Assembly: GCF_009569385.1 (NCBI RefSeq)
Contig: NZ_WBOF01000001.1
Location: 2,552,001-2,616,000, forward strand
Direction: 5' to 3'
Source of the DNA: Streptomyces kaniharaensis
Lineage (GTDB): Bacteria > Actinomycetota > Actinomycetes > Streptomycetales > Streptomycetaceae
Length of the DNA stretch: 64,000 nt
A program made the translations under genes and the position numbers. This document shows positions 8,716-16,887 of the stretch, piece by piece (position 1 is the first letter of the stretch; every line of letters starts with the position of its first letter). Below the pieces are notes generated by a model. It was given only the letters and a program-made list of their open reading frames with translations, had not been told where the DNA came from and did not search any database.

Positions 8716-10863
8716 TCAGATGAGGGGGCTCGGGGCCAGGGCGGGACGGACGGGGTGGGGGAGGCCGGTCCAGCAGGCGCCGTGGCGGCGGGCGCGGACG
8801 CGGCGGAGCCAGAGTTCGGTGGAGACCAGGTCGGCGAGGCCGGCGAGAGCGGTCGGGGAGAGGCCGGCGGGGTCGGTGAGGCCGGCGCGGACAGCGGAAA
8901 GGTCGATGAGGCCGGCTTCGGCGAGGAGAGGGGCGTCGAAGAGCTCGGCCAGGCCGTCGGCGGCGAGGCGCAGACCGGCGCGGGCGGGGGCGGTGCGGTC
9001 GGGGCGGGGGCCGCGGCCCCAGTCGGGTGGGAGGTCGGTGCGGCCGGCGCCGGTGAGGACGGCGCGCAGGAGGGCGTGCCGGGCGCCCGGTTGGAGGCGG
9101 ATGTCGTCGGGCAGCAGCCGGGCGGCGCGGACCACCTGGTTGTCCAGGAAGGGGGCGTGGAGCCGCTGGCCGGGCTGTTCGGCGGCGTGGACGAGGGTGC
9201 GGAAGGAGCGCGCGTGCCGATAGAGGGCGTGCCGGGCCCGTCGCGCGCCGGGGTGTTCCTCGGGCGCCGGTCTGCGCGCCGCCAGTCGCAACCGGAGCGC
9301 GACCGCGGAGAGCGCGTCGTCGGAGAGCCAGCGGGCGGCGGGCCCGGGGACGCACCAGGCGAGGTCGCCGGCCGAGCGGTGGCCGGCCGTACCGGCACCG
9401 CCGGAGATGTGGCGAGCGGTCAGCTTGGCGGCGGCGTCGTCGAGCGCCTCCGCGTACCGGATCCGGGAGAGCCGGTGGGCGGCCCGGACCACGGTGAGCG
9501 GGGTGCGCAGCGCGCCGGTGAGGACCCCGGCGGCGGCCCGGTCGGCGCCGGCCAGTGCGGCGACCGGGGGCAGGAGTTCGCGCGGCCGGCCGGCCCGGAG
9601 GAGGTCGGCGAGCCGGGCCGGGTGGCCGTCCAGGACCTGCCGGGCGCCGTAGCCGGTGAGGTGGTCGGTGCCGCCGGCGTCGAAGCGGGCCCGGGCGCGG
9701 GCGGCGACGACGAGCTCGGGGCCGGGTTCGTCGGTGAGCGGCCCGTGCGGGTCGGTGCCCAGGCCGGCGTAGGGCAGGGTGTCCGGGCCGGGGTCGAGCA
9801 CGGTGTGCCGCAGCCGGGGGGTGTCGGGGGCGAGGGCGAGGGTGGCCGGGGATTCGGTCTCGTCGAGGGTGACGGCGGCCAACTGCTCGGGCGCAGGGGG
9901 CTCGTGGACGGCAGCGCGCGCCCAGGAACCCTTCACCGCGCCGGTCCGCGCGCTGTTTCGTCCGCCGGTCCTGAGGGCGGGCAGCCCGTCCGGAGCGGCG
10001 GCCGGGGCCGGAAGCGGCACCGCGGCGGCGAGCAGGGCGACCGTCGCGGACGCGGTGCCGTACGACAGGTCGACGCCCAGCCGGGCGCGTGCGCTGCCCC
10101 GTGGCGCGGGCACGGTGGTGCGGACCCGGGAGCGGACGGATTCCAGGAGGGCGCGGGTGAGTTCGCGGACGGCGGGCGCCTCGCCGCGCAACTGCTCGCC
10201 GCTGCCGCCGGGCTCGTCGTAGGCGTCGACGTAGGGCCTGCCGTCGCGGACGGCGAGCACGTGGCCGGGCGGCACCCGCTGGACGCCCGAGTACGGGGTG
10301 CCGGTGCCGAGCGCTTCGGGCGACTCCGGGCAGGCCAGCCGGGCGGCGAGGTGGCCGGTGTCCAGGGACGCGCCGACCAGGTCGGCGAGCGGGAGGGCGG
10401 CGGTGGCGTACGCGGTGCCGCCGCACCAGGGCGTGTGGAAGGCCGGCTGGGCGCCGGCCAGGTCGGTGAGCAGCAGGGTGGAGCGGGTGCCGGTGCGCAG
10501 CACGACGGTGTAGCTGCCGGGCCAGGCGGTGAGATGGCGGACGGCGCCGCCGCGGGCGGCGGCGAGGCCGGCGGCGAGTTCGGCGTCGGTGGCTCCGCAG
10601 TGGCCGAGGACGGCGAGCCGGGTGGTGGCGGGGGTGTCCTCGACCGGGTCGGGCGCGGTGAAGCCGGTGGTCACGGCGGCCGGGGCGCCGGGGCGGAGGG
10701 TGGCCAGGCGGATCTCCTCGGGCCGCCAGTCGCCGACGGCCCAGAGCGGGTTGGGGCCGGTCCACAGGGGGCGCGCGGCGATCGGCGCGACCGTGCCGAT
10801 CGCCTCGTGCGCCGGTTCGCCCGCCCGGAGCGGGCCCGTGCTCCAGCCCGTCAACCACCGCAT
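8716..10863 (-). CDS. asparagine-synthetase-like macrolactam cyclase (lasso/albusnodin-type), degenerate ATP site
   Basis: 715 aa from ATG 10863, with GGAGG just upstream. The N-terminal part is a class II amidotransferase-like fold without the catalytic Cys2 ([10 protein letters not shown]). The C-terminal part is an ATP-pyrophosphatase/asparagine synthetase-like domain. This architecture and start resemble the albusnodin/ikarugamycin-family macrolactam cyclases that close lasso-peptide rings. The SGGxDS ATP loop, however, reads [11 protein letters not shown] here, losing the second Gly and the Asp. The protein may therefore be catalytically impaired or do something else. No lasso RRE/protease gene is nearby. 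The family call is from memory of motifs, so moderate confidence. Confidence 0.7.
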   Translation of the reverse strand: MRWLTGWSTGPLRAGEPAHEAIGTVAPIAARPLWTGPNPLWAVGDWRPEEIRLATLRPGAPAAVTTGFTAPDPVEDTPATTRLAVLGHCGATDAELAAGLAAARGGAVRHLTAWPGSYTVVLRTGTRSTLLLTDLAGAQPAFHTPWCGGTAYATAALPLADLVGASLDTGHLAARLACPESPEALGTGTPYSGVQRVPPGHVLAVRDGRPYVDAYDEPGGSGEQLRGEAPAVRELTRALLESVRSRVRTTVPAPRGSARARLGVDLSYGTASATVALLAAAVPLPAPAAAPDGLPALRTGGRNSARTGAVKGSWARAAVHEPPAPEQLAAVTLDETESPATLALAPDTPRLRHTVLDPGPDTLPYAGLGTDPHGPLTDEPGPELVVAARARARFDAGGTDHLTGYGARQVLDGHPARLADLLRAGRPRELLPPVAALAGADRAAAGVLTGALRTPLTVVRAAHRLSRIRYAEALDDAAAKLTARHISGGAGTAGHRSAGDLAWCVPGPAARWLSDDALSAVALRLRLAARRPAPEEHPGARRARHALYRHARSFRTLVHAAEQPGQRLHAPFLDNQVVRAARLLPDDIRLQPGARHALLRAVLTGAGRTDLPPDWGRGPRPDRTAPARAGLRLAADGLAELFDAPLLAEAGLIDLSAVRAGLTDPAGLSPTALAGLADLVSTELWLRRVRARRHGACWTGLPHPVRPALAPSPLI

Positions 10864-11212
10864 CGCGCCTCCACCGGACGAGGACCTGCCGCCGTTCGGC
10901 GCGTCCGCCGCCGGGCGGCCCGTGTCAGCCCGTGGCGTGCCGTGGCGGCTGTCCGGTCCGTTCCGGCGCGCCGTCAGGAGACATCGTGCCACCGGTTGGC
11001 GCCATGGAGACCGGTGTTGTCGGTTCCGGTTCCGTGCCCCGCCGTTGCGGGCCGCCGCGCGCCCGCCTCCGGGGCACGGCCGGATCCGTTCGGTGGGCCC
11101 GTCGCGTGCGGTCTGCCGCCGGCGGGCCGGGCCTCCCCCTCCTCGGCCCGGACCGCCCGCGAGGACGCCTTTGGCATGGGCATCGCGAGATGGCCGAAAG
11201 GCGTCGCTCGGC

Positions 11213-11240
11213 CCGGGAGGGCATCCGCATGCCCTCCCGG
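11213..11240. repeat. perfect 12-bp hairpin in intergenic region
   Basis: Arms 11213-11224 and 11229-11240 are perfectly complementary with loop CCGC. The hairpin sits in the 743-bp gap (10864-11606) between the divergent cyclase-like gene and the NsdA-like gene. There is no T tract. It could be a terminator, a leader structure for either gene, or a protein-binding palindrome. Short frames in this gap have weak or no ribosome binding sites. Confidence 0.5.
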
Positions 11241-11606
11241 ACGTCGCCGCCGCCCGCGGGGATTGAGGCGGCGGCATCCCCCGGCCCGCCGGGTCCTCGA
11301 CGGCGGGCCGACCCACGACCACCAGCGAATCGCCGAGCAGCCGGTCGGGCCAGGGGGCACGGCCGGGCGCACATGGACACGGGACCGGAGCACGACGCTC
11401 CGGCGCGCGGCATCCCCGACGCGTTCCGGGCGGTCCGGACCAAGCCCCGCGAACCACCCCGGGCCGGGCCGCCGGGCGCGCGATCCCGCCATCCGGAATG
11501 GGGCCTCTTAACCGTCGGAACGCGTCCGACTACTCTAGGTACAGCAGCTACGGCCCGGTGCCGCCCGGGCCCCGCGCACAAGGCCGCAGGAGGTGCCGCC
11601 GCCACC

Positions 11607-13034
11607 ATGACCGTCAGCCCACGTGGACCGAACGAACGGCTCGGCACGCTCCTGAATCTCGCCCAGATCAGCAACGCGGGGCTGGCCCGCCGGGTCAACG
11701 ACCTCGGCGCCCAGCGCGGGCTGACGCTGCGCTACGACAAGACCTCGGTGGCGCGCTGGGTCGGCAAGGGCATGGTCCCGCAGGGGCCGGTCCCGCACCT
11801 GATCGCCACCGCCATCGGCGGCAAGCTCGGCCGGCCCGTCCCGCTGGAGGAGATCGGCCTCGGCGACACCGACCCGGCGCCCGAACTCGGTCTGGCCTTC
11901 CCGCGCGACGTCGCCGAGGCGGTCCGCTCGGCCACCGACCTCTGGCGGGTCGACCTCGACCTGCGCCGCGGCCAGGGCGGCGGGCGCTGGAGCGACAGTC
12001 TGGCCGGCACCTTCTCGGTCGCCGCCTACGCGACGCCCGTCTCCCGCTGGCTGATCACGCCGGCGGACGGCTCGGTGGCCCGCGAGGCATCGCGCGCCGC
12101 CAGCGAGACGACCTCCTACCGGGTCGGCCACTCGGACGCCGCCAAACTCCGCGAGGCGGCCCAGGAGGCGCGCCGCTGGGACTCCAAGTACGGCGGCGGG
12201 GACTGGCGTTCGTCCATGGTGCCGGAGTGCCTGCGGGTGGAGGCCGCACCGCTGCTGCTCGCCTCGTACAGTGACGCCGTCGGCCGGGCGCTGTTCGGCG
12301 CGACCGCCGAACTCACCAGGCTGGCCGGGTGGATGGCCTTCGACACCGGGCAGCACGAGGCCGCCCAGCGCTACTACATCCAGGCCCTGCGGCTTGCCCG
12401 GGCCGCCGCCGACGTGCCGCTCGGGGGCTACGTGCTCGCCTCGATGAGCCTGCAGGCCGGCTACCGGGGCTTCGCGGAGGAGGCGGTCGACCTCGCCCAG
12501 GCCGCCCTGGAGCGCAACCGGGGCCTCGCCACCGCGCGGACGATGAGCTTCTTCCACCTGGTGGAGGCACGGGCCCAGGCCAAGGCCCGCAACGCCGCGG
12601 CGTCCGCGACGGCGCTCGGCGCGGCGGAGAGCGCACTCGAACGATCGCGCGCCGGGGATCCCGATCCGGCGTGGATCGACTTCTACGCCTACGACCGGCT
12701 CGCCGCCGACGCCGCCGAGTGCTTCCGCGACCTCGGAGTGCCCTCCAAGGTCCGGCAGTTCACCCGCGAGGCGCTGGCCAAGCCCACCGAGGGCTTCGTC
12801 CGCTCGCACGGCCTGCGGCTGGTGGTCTCGGCGATGGCCGAGGCCGAGGCGGGCAACCTGGACGCCGCGGTCGCCGCCGGCGAACGCGCCGTCGAGGTGG
12901 CCGGCCGGATCTCCTCCCAGCGCAGCCGCGAGTACGTGGTCGAGATGCTGCGCCGCCTGGAGCCGTACCAGAGCGAGCGCCGGGTACGGGAGTTGACGGA
13001 AAGGGCGCGTGCGGTGATCGTCGCGCCGGCGTGA
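11607..13034 (+). CDS. NsdA-like TPR regulatory protein
   Basis: 475 aa. The N-terminal HTH-like segment ([18 protein letters not shown], then [15 protein letters not shown]) is typical of the Streptomyces NsdA family, whose founder represses sporulation and antibiotic production. Residues about 220-460 form helical TPR-like repeats ([20 protein letters not shown] and onward). The start is ATG 11607; AGGAGG at 11588-11593 is rather far (13 nt) upstream. It precedes the Y-RNA/Ro locus in the same direction. Whether this paralogue controls development is inference. Confidence 0.78.
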   Translation: MTVSPRGPNERLGTLLNLAQISNAGLARRVNDLGAQRGLTLRYDKTSVARWVGKGMVPQGPVPHLIATAIGGKLGRPVPLEEIGLGDTDPAPELGLAFPRDVAEAVRSATDLWRVDLDLRRGQGGGRWSDSLAGTFSVAAYATPVSRWLITPADGSVAREASRAASETTSYRVGHSDAAKLREAAQEARRWDSKYGGGDWRSSMVPECLRVEAAPLLLASYSDAVGRALFGATAELTRLAGWMAFDTGQHEAAQRYYIQALRLARAAADVPLGGYVLASMSLQAGYRGFAEEAVDLAQAALERNRGLATARTMSFFHLVEARAQAKARNAAASATALGAAESALERSRAGDPDPAWIDFYAYDRLAADAAECFRDLGVPSKVRQFTREALAKPTEGFVRSHGLRLVVSAMAEAEAGNLDAAVAAGERAVEVAGRISSQRSREYVVEMLRRLEPYQSERRVRELTERARAVIVAPA

Positions 13035-13062
13035 CGGCGCGGGACCCGACGATAAATGGGAT

Positions 13063-13107
13063 GCACCTGCGAGAGGGGCCTGGCTAAGGTCTCTCTCGTC
13101 CAGGTGC
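13063..13107 (+). repeat. bulged hairpin between NsdA-like gene and first Y RNA
   Basis: GCACCTG (13063-13069) pairs with CAGGTGC (13101-13107), and CGAGAG (13070-13075) with CTCTCG (13093-13098), leaving a 2-nt bulge. It may terminate the upstream transcript. The 3' arm shares AGGTG (13102-13106) with the predicted basal stem of the first Y RNA, so the two folds are mutually exclusive. Confidence 0.5.
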
Positions 13108-13242
13108 GCAGGCAGAGGTTACTTCCACTCTTAATGGGCGTGTCGCGGGTTCGAGTCCCGCCGCCGGTACTCCGTGCCGGTGTAGCTCAGTCGGTAGAGC
13201 AGCTATGTCACCTCAGCCGCCTTCGACCTCTGGACACCTACA
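13100..13242 (+). ncRNA. yrlA: Y-RNA-like (YrlA) RNA 1 with permuted tRNA mimic
   Basis: A tRNA 3' half precedes a tRNA 5' half. The T-arm (13145-13161) has stem GCGGG/CCCGC and loop TTCGAGT. Next comes a closed acceptor-like stem, CCGGTAC-TCC-GTGCCGG (13164-13180), and then a D-arm, GCTC-AGTCGGTA-GAGC (13185-13200). The module is enclosed by pairing of AGAGGTT (13114-13120) with GACCTCT (13225-13231) and AGGTG (13102-13106) with CACCT (13235-13239), separated by an internal loop. This is the layout of bacterial YrlA RNAs, which bind Ro proteins through the basal stem and mimic tRNA at the other end. A Ro/TROVE gene lies downstream. Ends are approximate. There is no anticodon arm and no open acceptor end, so it is not a tRNA gene. 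Confidence 0.82.
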
Positions 13243-13257
13243 CGTGAATAGAATTCC

Positions 13258-13364
13258 GCACCTCCCGGTGCGACGGCAGCGGTTACTTCTGTGGAGTGCC
13301 TCCAGCGAGGCGCGGTGAAGCTGAGTTTCCATCGACCGCGGCCGACTTTGATCTCGGGAGGCAG
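13258..13364 (+). ncRNA. Y-RNA-like RNA 2, lacking the tRNA mimic
   Basis: It shares the 5' signature GGTGCG...GGC...GGTTACTTC (13267-13289) with its two neighbours. The basal stem is CCTCCCG (13261-13267) with CGGGAGG (13355-13361). The upper stem is CGGC-A-GCGGTT (13274-13284) with GACCGC-G-GCCG (13334-13344), with an internal loop between the two. The apical region has a small hairpin TGGAG-TGC-CTCCA (13292-13304) but no T-loop or D-arm. It therefore looks like a Ro-binding stem without the tRNA-like effector module. Ends are approximate. Confidence 0.65.
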
Positions 13365-13375
13365 AGCGCTTCGGA

Positions 13376-13512
13376 GTGCCCGGTGCGCAGGCGGGGGTTA
13401 CTTCGGATCTTGCGGTTCCGGGTTCAAGTCCCGGGCGGCCGTACGTGAGTGCGGCCGGTAGCTCAATTCGGAAGAGCACAAGGCATACAAACCTCCGCCG
13501 ACGTCGGCCGTC
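13376..13512 (+). ncRNA. yrlA: Y-RNA-like (YrlA) RNA 3 with permuted tRNA mimic
   Basis: The 5' signature lies at 13382-13404. A long enclosing stem pairs GGCGGGGGTT (13390-13399) with AACCTCCGCC (13490-13499), ten pairs with one G-U. Inside are a T-arm, CCGGG-TTCAAGT-CCCGG (13418-13434); a closed acceptor-like stem, GGCCGTAC-GTGA-GTGCGGCC (13437-13456), capped by a GNRA-type tetraloop; and a D-arm, GCTC-AATTCGGAA-GAGC (13461-13477). The sequence differs from RNA 1 almost everywhere except the paired architecture and the conserved motif, so the fold is supported by covariation. A small hairpin at 13505-13518 follows and may mark the 3' end. Confidence 0.82.
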
Positions 13513-13597
13513 AGGCCGGCATGATCTCGGGCACCCCTTCCTCCGACGTGCCTCCCTCCCGCTTCATGTTCCACCAGCAGGCCAGGGGGGCTTCGCC

Positions 13598-15175
13598 ATG
13601 TCTCGATTCAACGTCCGCAAGGCCAAGGCCGCACCGGCCTCGCCCGTGTCCACCACCGGCCGGCGGACCACCAACCACAACGGCGGCCCCGGCTTCGTCC
13701 GGGACCGCAAGTCCGAGCTCTTCCTCCTCGCGATCGCCAACATGGTCGGCCAGGACACCTTCTACGAGCGCGGCGGCGACCGCGACGACCGCTACACCGC
13801 GCTGGTGCGCGAACTCGCAGTCGCCGATCCGGAGTGGACCCTCGGGCTGCTGCGCTGGCTGCGCCACGGCGCGCACATGCGCACCGCCGCGCTGGTCGGC
13901 GCCGCCGAGTTCACCCGCGCCCGGCTGGACGCGGGCGCCCACGGCTTCTCCCGGCAAGCCGTCGACGCGGTGCTGCAGCGGGCCGACGAGCCCGGCGAGC
14001 TGCTCGCGTACTGGACCTCGCGCTACGGCCGGGCCCTGCCCAAGCCGCTCAAGCGCGGCGTCGCGGACGCCGCCCGCCGCCTCTACAACGCCCGCTCGCT
14101 GCTCAAGTACGACACCGCCGGAAAGGGCTACCGCTTCGGCGACGTCCTGGAGCTGACGCACCCCTCGCCGGACCCGGAGAAGCCGTGGCAGGGCGCACTG
14201 TTCGCGTACGCGCTGGACCGCCGGCACCGGCCGGAGGAGGCCGTCCCGCCGGCGACCGACCGGCTGCTGACCGCCAACCGCGAGCTGCTCGCGCTGCCGG
14301 TCGGCGAGCGCCGGGCGGCCGTCACCGCAAAGGACGGCACCGAGCGGCTGGCCGCCGCCGGGCTGACCTGGGAGGCGCTGGCCGGCTGGCTGCAGGGTCC
14401 GCTGGACGCGCCGGTCTGGGAGGCCGTCATCCCGTCGATGGGCCCGATGGCGCTGGTGCGGAACCTGCGCAACTTCGACCAGGCCGGGGTGTCGGACGTC
14501 GTCGCGGCCGAGGTGGCCCGGCGGATCGCCGACCCGGACGAGGTGCGGCGCTCACGCCAGTTCCCGTTCCGCTACCTGGCCGCGCACCGGCACGCGCCCT
14601 CGCTGCGCTGGGGGCATGCCCTGGAGACCGCGCTCGGCCACTCGCTCGCCAACGTGCCCGAGCTGCCCGGCCGGACGCTGATCCTGGTGGACCGCTCCGG
14701 CTCGATGTTCGACCGCTCAGGCGGCCCGACCCAGCTCAACCGGGCCGACTCGGCGGCGATCTTCGGCACCGCGCTGAAGATCCGGGCGGCCGAGGCGGAC
14801 CTGGTCGAGTTCGGCACCACGAGCCGGGTGGTCGAGGTCGGCCGCGGCGAGGCGGTGCTGCGGGTGCTGGAGCGCTTCACCAGCCTTGGCGGCACCAACA
14901 CCGCCGACGCCGTCCGGGCGCACTACCGCGGCCACGACCGGGTGGTCATCGTCACCGACGAGCAGACCGGCCCCGGGCGCTGGGGCGGCGACCCACTGGC
15001 CGCCGTCCCGGCGCACGTGCCCGTCTACACCTGGAACCTGGCCGGCTACGCCACCGGCCACGGCCCCAGCGGCGGCGCCCACCGGCACAGCTTCGGCGGC
15101 CTCAGCGACGCCGCCTTCCGCCTGATCCCGCTCCTGGAGGCCGGGACCAGCGCCGACTGGCCCTGGGAGGTGTAG
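13598..15175 (+). CDS. rsr: Ro/TROVE-domain RNA-binding protein (Rsr) with vWA domain
   Basis: 525 aa from ATG 13598, preceded by AGGGGGG. The TROVE HEAT-like ring spans about residues 1-340 (RKSELFLLAIANMVGQDTFYERGG; PLKRGVADAARRLYNARSLLKYD; MGPMALVRNLRNF). The C-terminal von Willebrand A domain has an intact MIDAS (LILVDRSGSMF at about 363, then TSLGGTNTADAV and VIVTDEQTG). Ro60 proteins bind Y RNAs and misfolded RNAs. In Deinococcus the Y RNA tethers Ro to PNPase for structured RNA decay. Three Y-RNA-like units directly upstream make the functional link strong. RtcA/RtcB genes, often linked in other bacteria, are absent here. Confidence 0.95.
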   Translation: MSRFNVRKAKAAPASPVSTTGRRTTNHNGGPGFVRDRKSELFLLAIANMVGQDTFYERGGDRDDRYTALVRELAVADPEWTLGLLRWLRHGAHMRTAALVGAAEFTRARLDAGAHGFSRQAVDAVLQRADEPGELLAYWTSRYGRALPKPLKRGVADAARRLYNARSLLKYDTAGKGYRFGDVLELTHPSPDPEKPWQGALFAYALDRRHRPEEAVPPATDRLLTANRELLALPVGERRAAVTAKDGTERLAAAGLTWEALAGWLQGPLDAPVWEAVIPSMGPMALVRNLRNFDQAGVSDVVAAEVARRIADPDEVRRSRQFPFRYLAAHRHAPSLRWGHALETALGHSLANVPELPGRTLILVDRSGSMFDRSGGPTQLNRADSAAIFGTALKIRAAEADLVEFGTTSRVVEVGRGEAVLRVLERFTSLGGTNTADAVRAHYRGHDRVVIVTDEQTGPGRWGGDPLAAVPAHVPVYTWNLAGYATGHGPSGGAHRHSFGGLSDAAFRLIPLLEAGTSADWPWEV

Positions 15176-15224
15176 CAGTCGACGGTGCGTGGGGTCGGAG
15201 GCCCTGCGCACCAGGACACGGCCT

Positions 15225-15318
15225 GGCGGGGGGCCGGCGGTGGCGCGCGGGCGGGGGGCCAACGTGTCACCGCCGCTGCCAGGCGGGGGGACGGCGGTGG
15301 CGCGCAGGGTCGGGGGCC
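15225..15318 (+). repeat. imperfect G-rich direct repeat after rsr
   Basis: Two copies of a roughly 36-bp G-rich unit (15225-15260 and 15282-15318) start 57 bp apart and share the core CGGCGGTGGCGCGC flanked by GGGGGG runs. They lie in the 384-bp gap between rsr and the FAD oxidase gene. G runs could form quadruplexes in the transcript. No gene is seen in this gap. Confidence 0.6.
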
Positions 15319-15559
15319 CGGCGCGCCACCATGCCGTCGTACGAGGTGGGCGGCACACACTGCCGCCCACTTCGGCGTGCCCGGCCCGCGTACCGCCGCG
15401 GCCGACCGGAGAGAGGCGAGCAGCGCTCGCGCGGTGGAGCCTTGACGGGCCGACCGACGCGCGAGGCGCGACAACCGCTCTGCGCGGCCTCGACCCCCGG
15501 TGCGTGCCGTGGCAGCATCGGCGGCAGGCGGGGGCGGGGCGGACTGCGAGGAGTGGGCG

Positions 15560-16795
15560 GTGGCGTACGACTTCGACGTGCTGGTGGTGGGCGGCGGGAT
15601 CGTCGGGCTGGCCACGGCGTACGCGCTGACCAGGGCCAGGCCCGGGCTGCGGCTCGCGGTGCTGGAGAAGGAGCCCGGCTTCGCCGCCCACCAGACCGGA
15701 CGCAACAGCGGGGTGATCCACAGCGGCGTCTACTACCGGCCCGGCTCGTACAAGGCCCGTTTCGCCGTGGCGGGCGCCGCCGAGCTGGTGGCGTTCTGCC
15801 GCGAGCACGGCATCCCGTACGAGGTGACCGGCAAGCTGATCGTGGCCACCGACGACGCCGAGCTGCCCCGGCTGGCGGCGCTGGCCGAGCGCGGCCGGGC
15901 GAACGGCATCCCGGTCGCCGAGCTGGACCGGGCCGGGATCGCGTGCCACGAGCCGGAGGTCCGCGGTCTCGCCGGGCTGCACGTCGGCACCACCGGCATC
16001 TGCGACTTCCCGGCCGTCGCGACCACGTACGCCCGGCTGGCCCGGGAGGCCGGCGCGGAGCTGCGGACGGGCTGCGAGCTCCGGGCGGTGGCCCGGCGGG
16101 CGGACGGGGTGACGGTGCGGACCTCCACCGGAGAGCTGCGCTGCCGGGTGCTGGTGAACTGCGCCGGGCTGCACAGCGACCGGATCGCCCGGCTGGCCGG
16201 GGACGACCCGGGGGTGCGGATCGTGCCGTTCCGCGGCGAGTACTACGAACTTGCCAAGGAACGCCGGGAGTTGGTGCGCGGCCTGGTCTACCCGGTGCCC
16301 GACCCGGCGTTCCCCTTCCTCGGCGTGCACCTCACCCGGGGCATCCACGGGGACGTGCACGTCGGCCCGAACGCGGTGCCCGCGCTGGCCCGCGAGGGGT
16401 ACGGCTGGCGGACCGTCGACCCGCGCGACCTGGCCGGAACGCTCGCCTTCCCGGGCACCTGGCGGATCGCCCGGCGGCACTGGCGCCAGGAGGTCGGCGA
16501 GCTGCACCGCTCACTGTCCAAGCGGGCCTTCACCACGGCCGTCCGGCGGCTGCTGCCCGCCGTGACCGCCGACGACCTGGTGCCGGCCGCCGCCGGGGTG
16601 CGGGCGCAGGCCGTCGCCCGGGACGGCTCGCTCCTGGACGACTTCGCCTTCGCCGGCTTCGACCCGGACGACCCGCGCTCCCCCCGCCGCCTGGTGCACG
16701 TCCTGAACGCCCCCTCCCCCGCCGCGACGGCCTCGCTGCCGATCGGCCGGGAGGTGGCCCGCCGGGCGCTGGCCGCGCTGGAGGCCGGCGGATGA
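15560..16795 (+). CDS. lhgO: FAD-dependent L-2-hydroxyglutarate oxidase-like (DAO family)
   Basis: 411 aa from GTG 15560; GAGGAG lies 6 nt upstream. The dinucleotide-binding motif is DVLVVGGGIVGLATAYAL. The family signature HQTGRNSGVIHSGVYYRPGS distinguishes LhgO-type oxidases from other DAO-fold enzymes. Such enzymes oxidise L-2-hydroxyglutarate to 2-oxoglutarate, repairing a by-product of central metabolism and passing electrons to the membrane. The C-terminal RRLVHVLNAPSPAATASLPIG is also characteristic. It is probably monocistronic, with trmB following after 91 bp. Confidence 0.9.
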   Translation: MAYDFDVLVVGGGIVGLATAYALTRARPGLRLAVLEKEPGFAAHQTGRNSGVIHSGVYYRPGSYKARFAVAGAAELVAFCREHGIPYEVTGKLIVATDDAELPRLAALAERGRANGIPVAELDRAGIACHEPEVRGLAGLHVGTTGICDFPAVATTYARLAREAGAELRTGCELRAVARRADGVTVRTSTGELRCRVLVNCAGLHSDRIARLAGDDPGVRIVPFRGEYYELAKERRELVRGLVYPVPDPAFPFLGVHLTRGIHGDVHVGPNAVPALAREGYGWRTVDPRDLAGTLAFPGTWRIARRHWRQEVGELHRSLSKRAFTTAVRRLLPAVTADDLVPAAAGVRAQAVARDGSLLDDFAFAGFDPDDPRSPRRLVHVLNAPSPAATASLPIGREVARRALAALEAGG

Positions 16796-16871
16796 GTCCC
16801 GAACGAGCCCCGTGATGGGCCCGGTCACGGCGCTCCCCCGGCGCTCGGCCGGGTGGGGGTACCCGGCGCCG

Positions 16872-16887
16872 TAGACTCGGGGGATTG
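16872..16887 (+). promoter_or_regulatory. -10 box of a probable leaderless trmB transcript
   Basis: TAGACT (16872-16877) ends 9 nt before the trmB GTG at 16887, and there is no SD sequence between them. A start site about 7 nt after the hexamer would leave at most a few untranslated bases. Confidence 0.45.

Noticed and set aside
13145..13200. Ordinary tRNA gene(s) at 13145-13200 and 13418-13477
   Set aside because: The T-arm precedes the D-arm, there is no anticodon arm, and the acceptor strands form a closed hairpin. These are tRNA mimics inside Y RNAs, not tRNA genes.
15176..15559. Small gene after rsr
   Set aside because: Frames are Gly/Arg low-complexity translations of G-rich repeats without ribosome sites.
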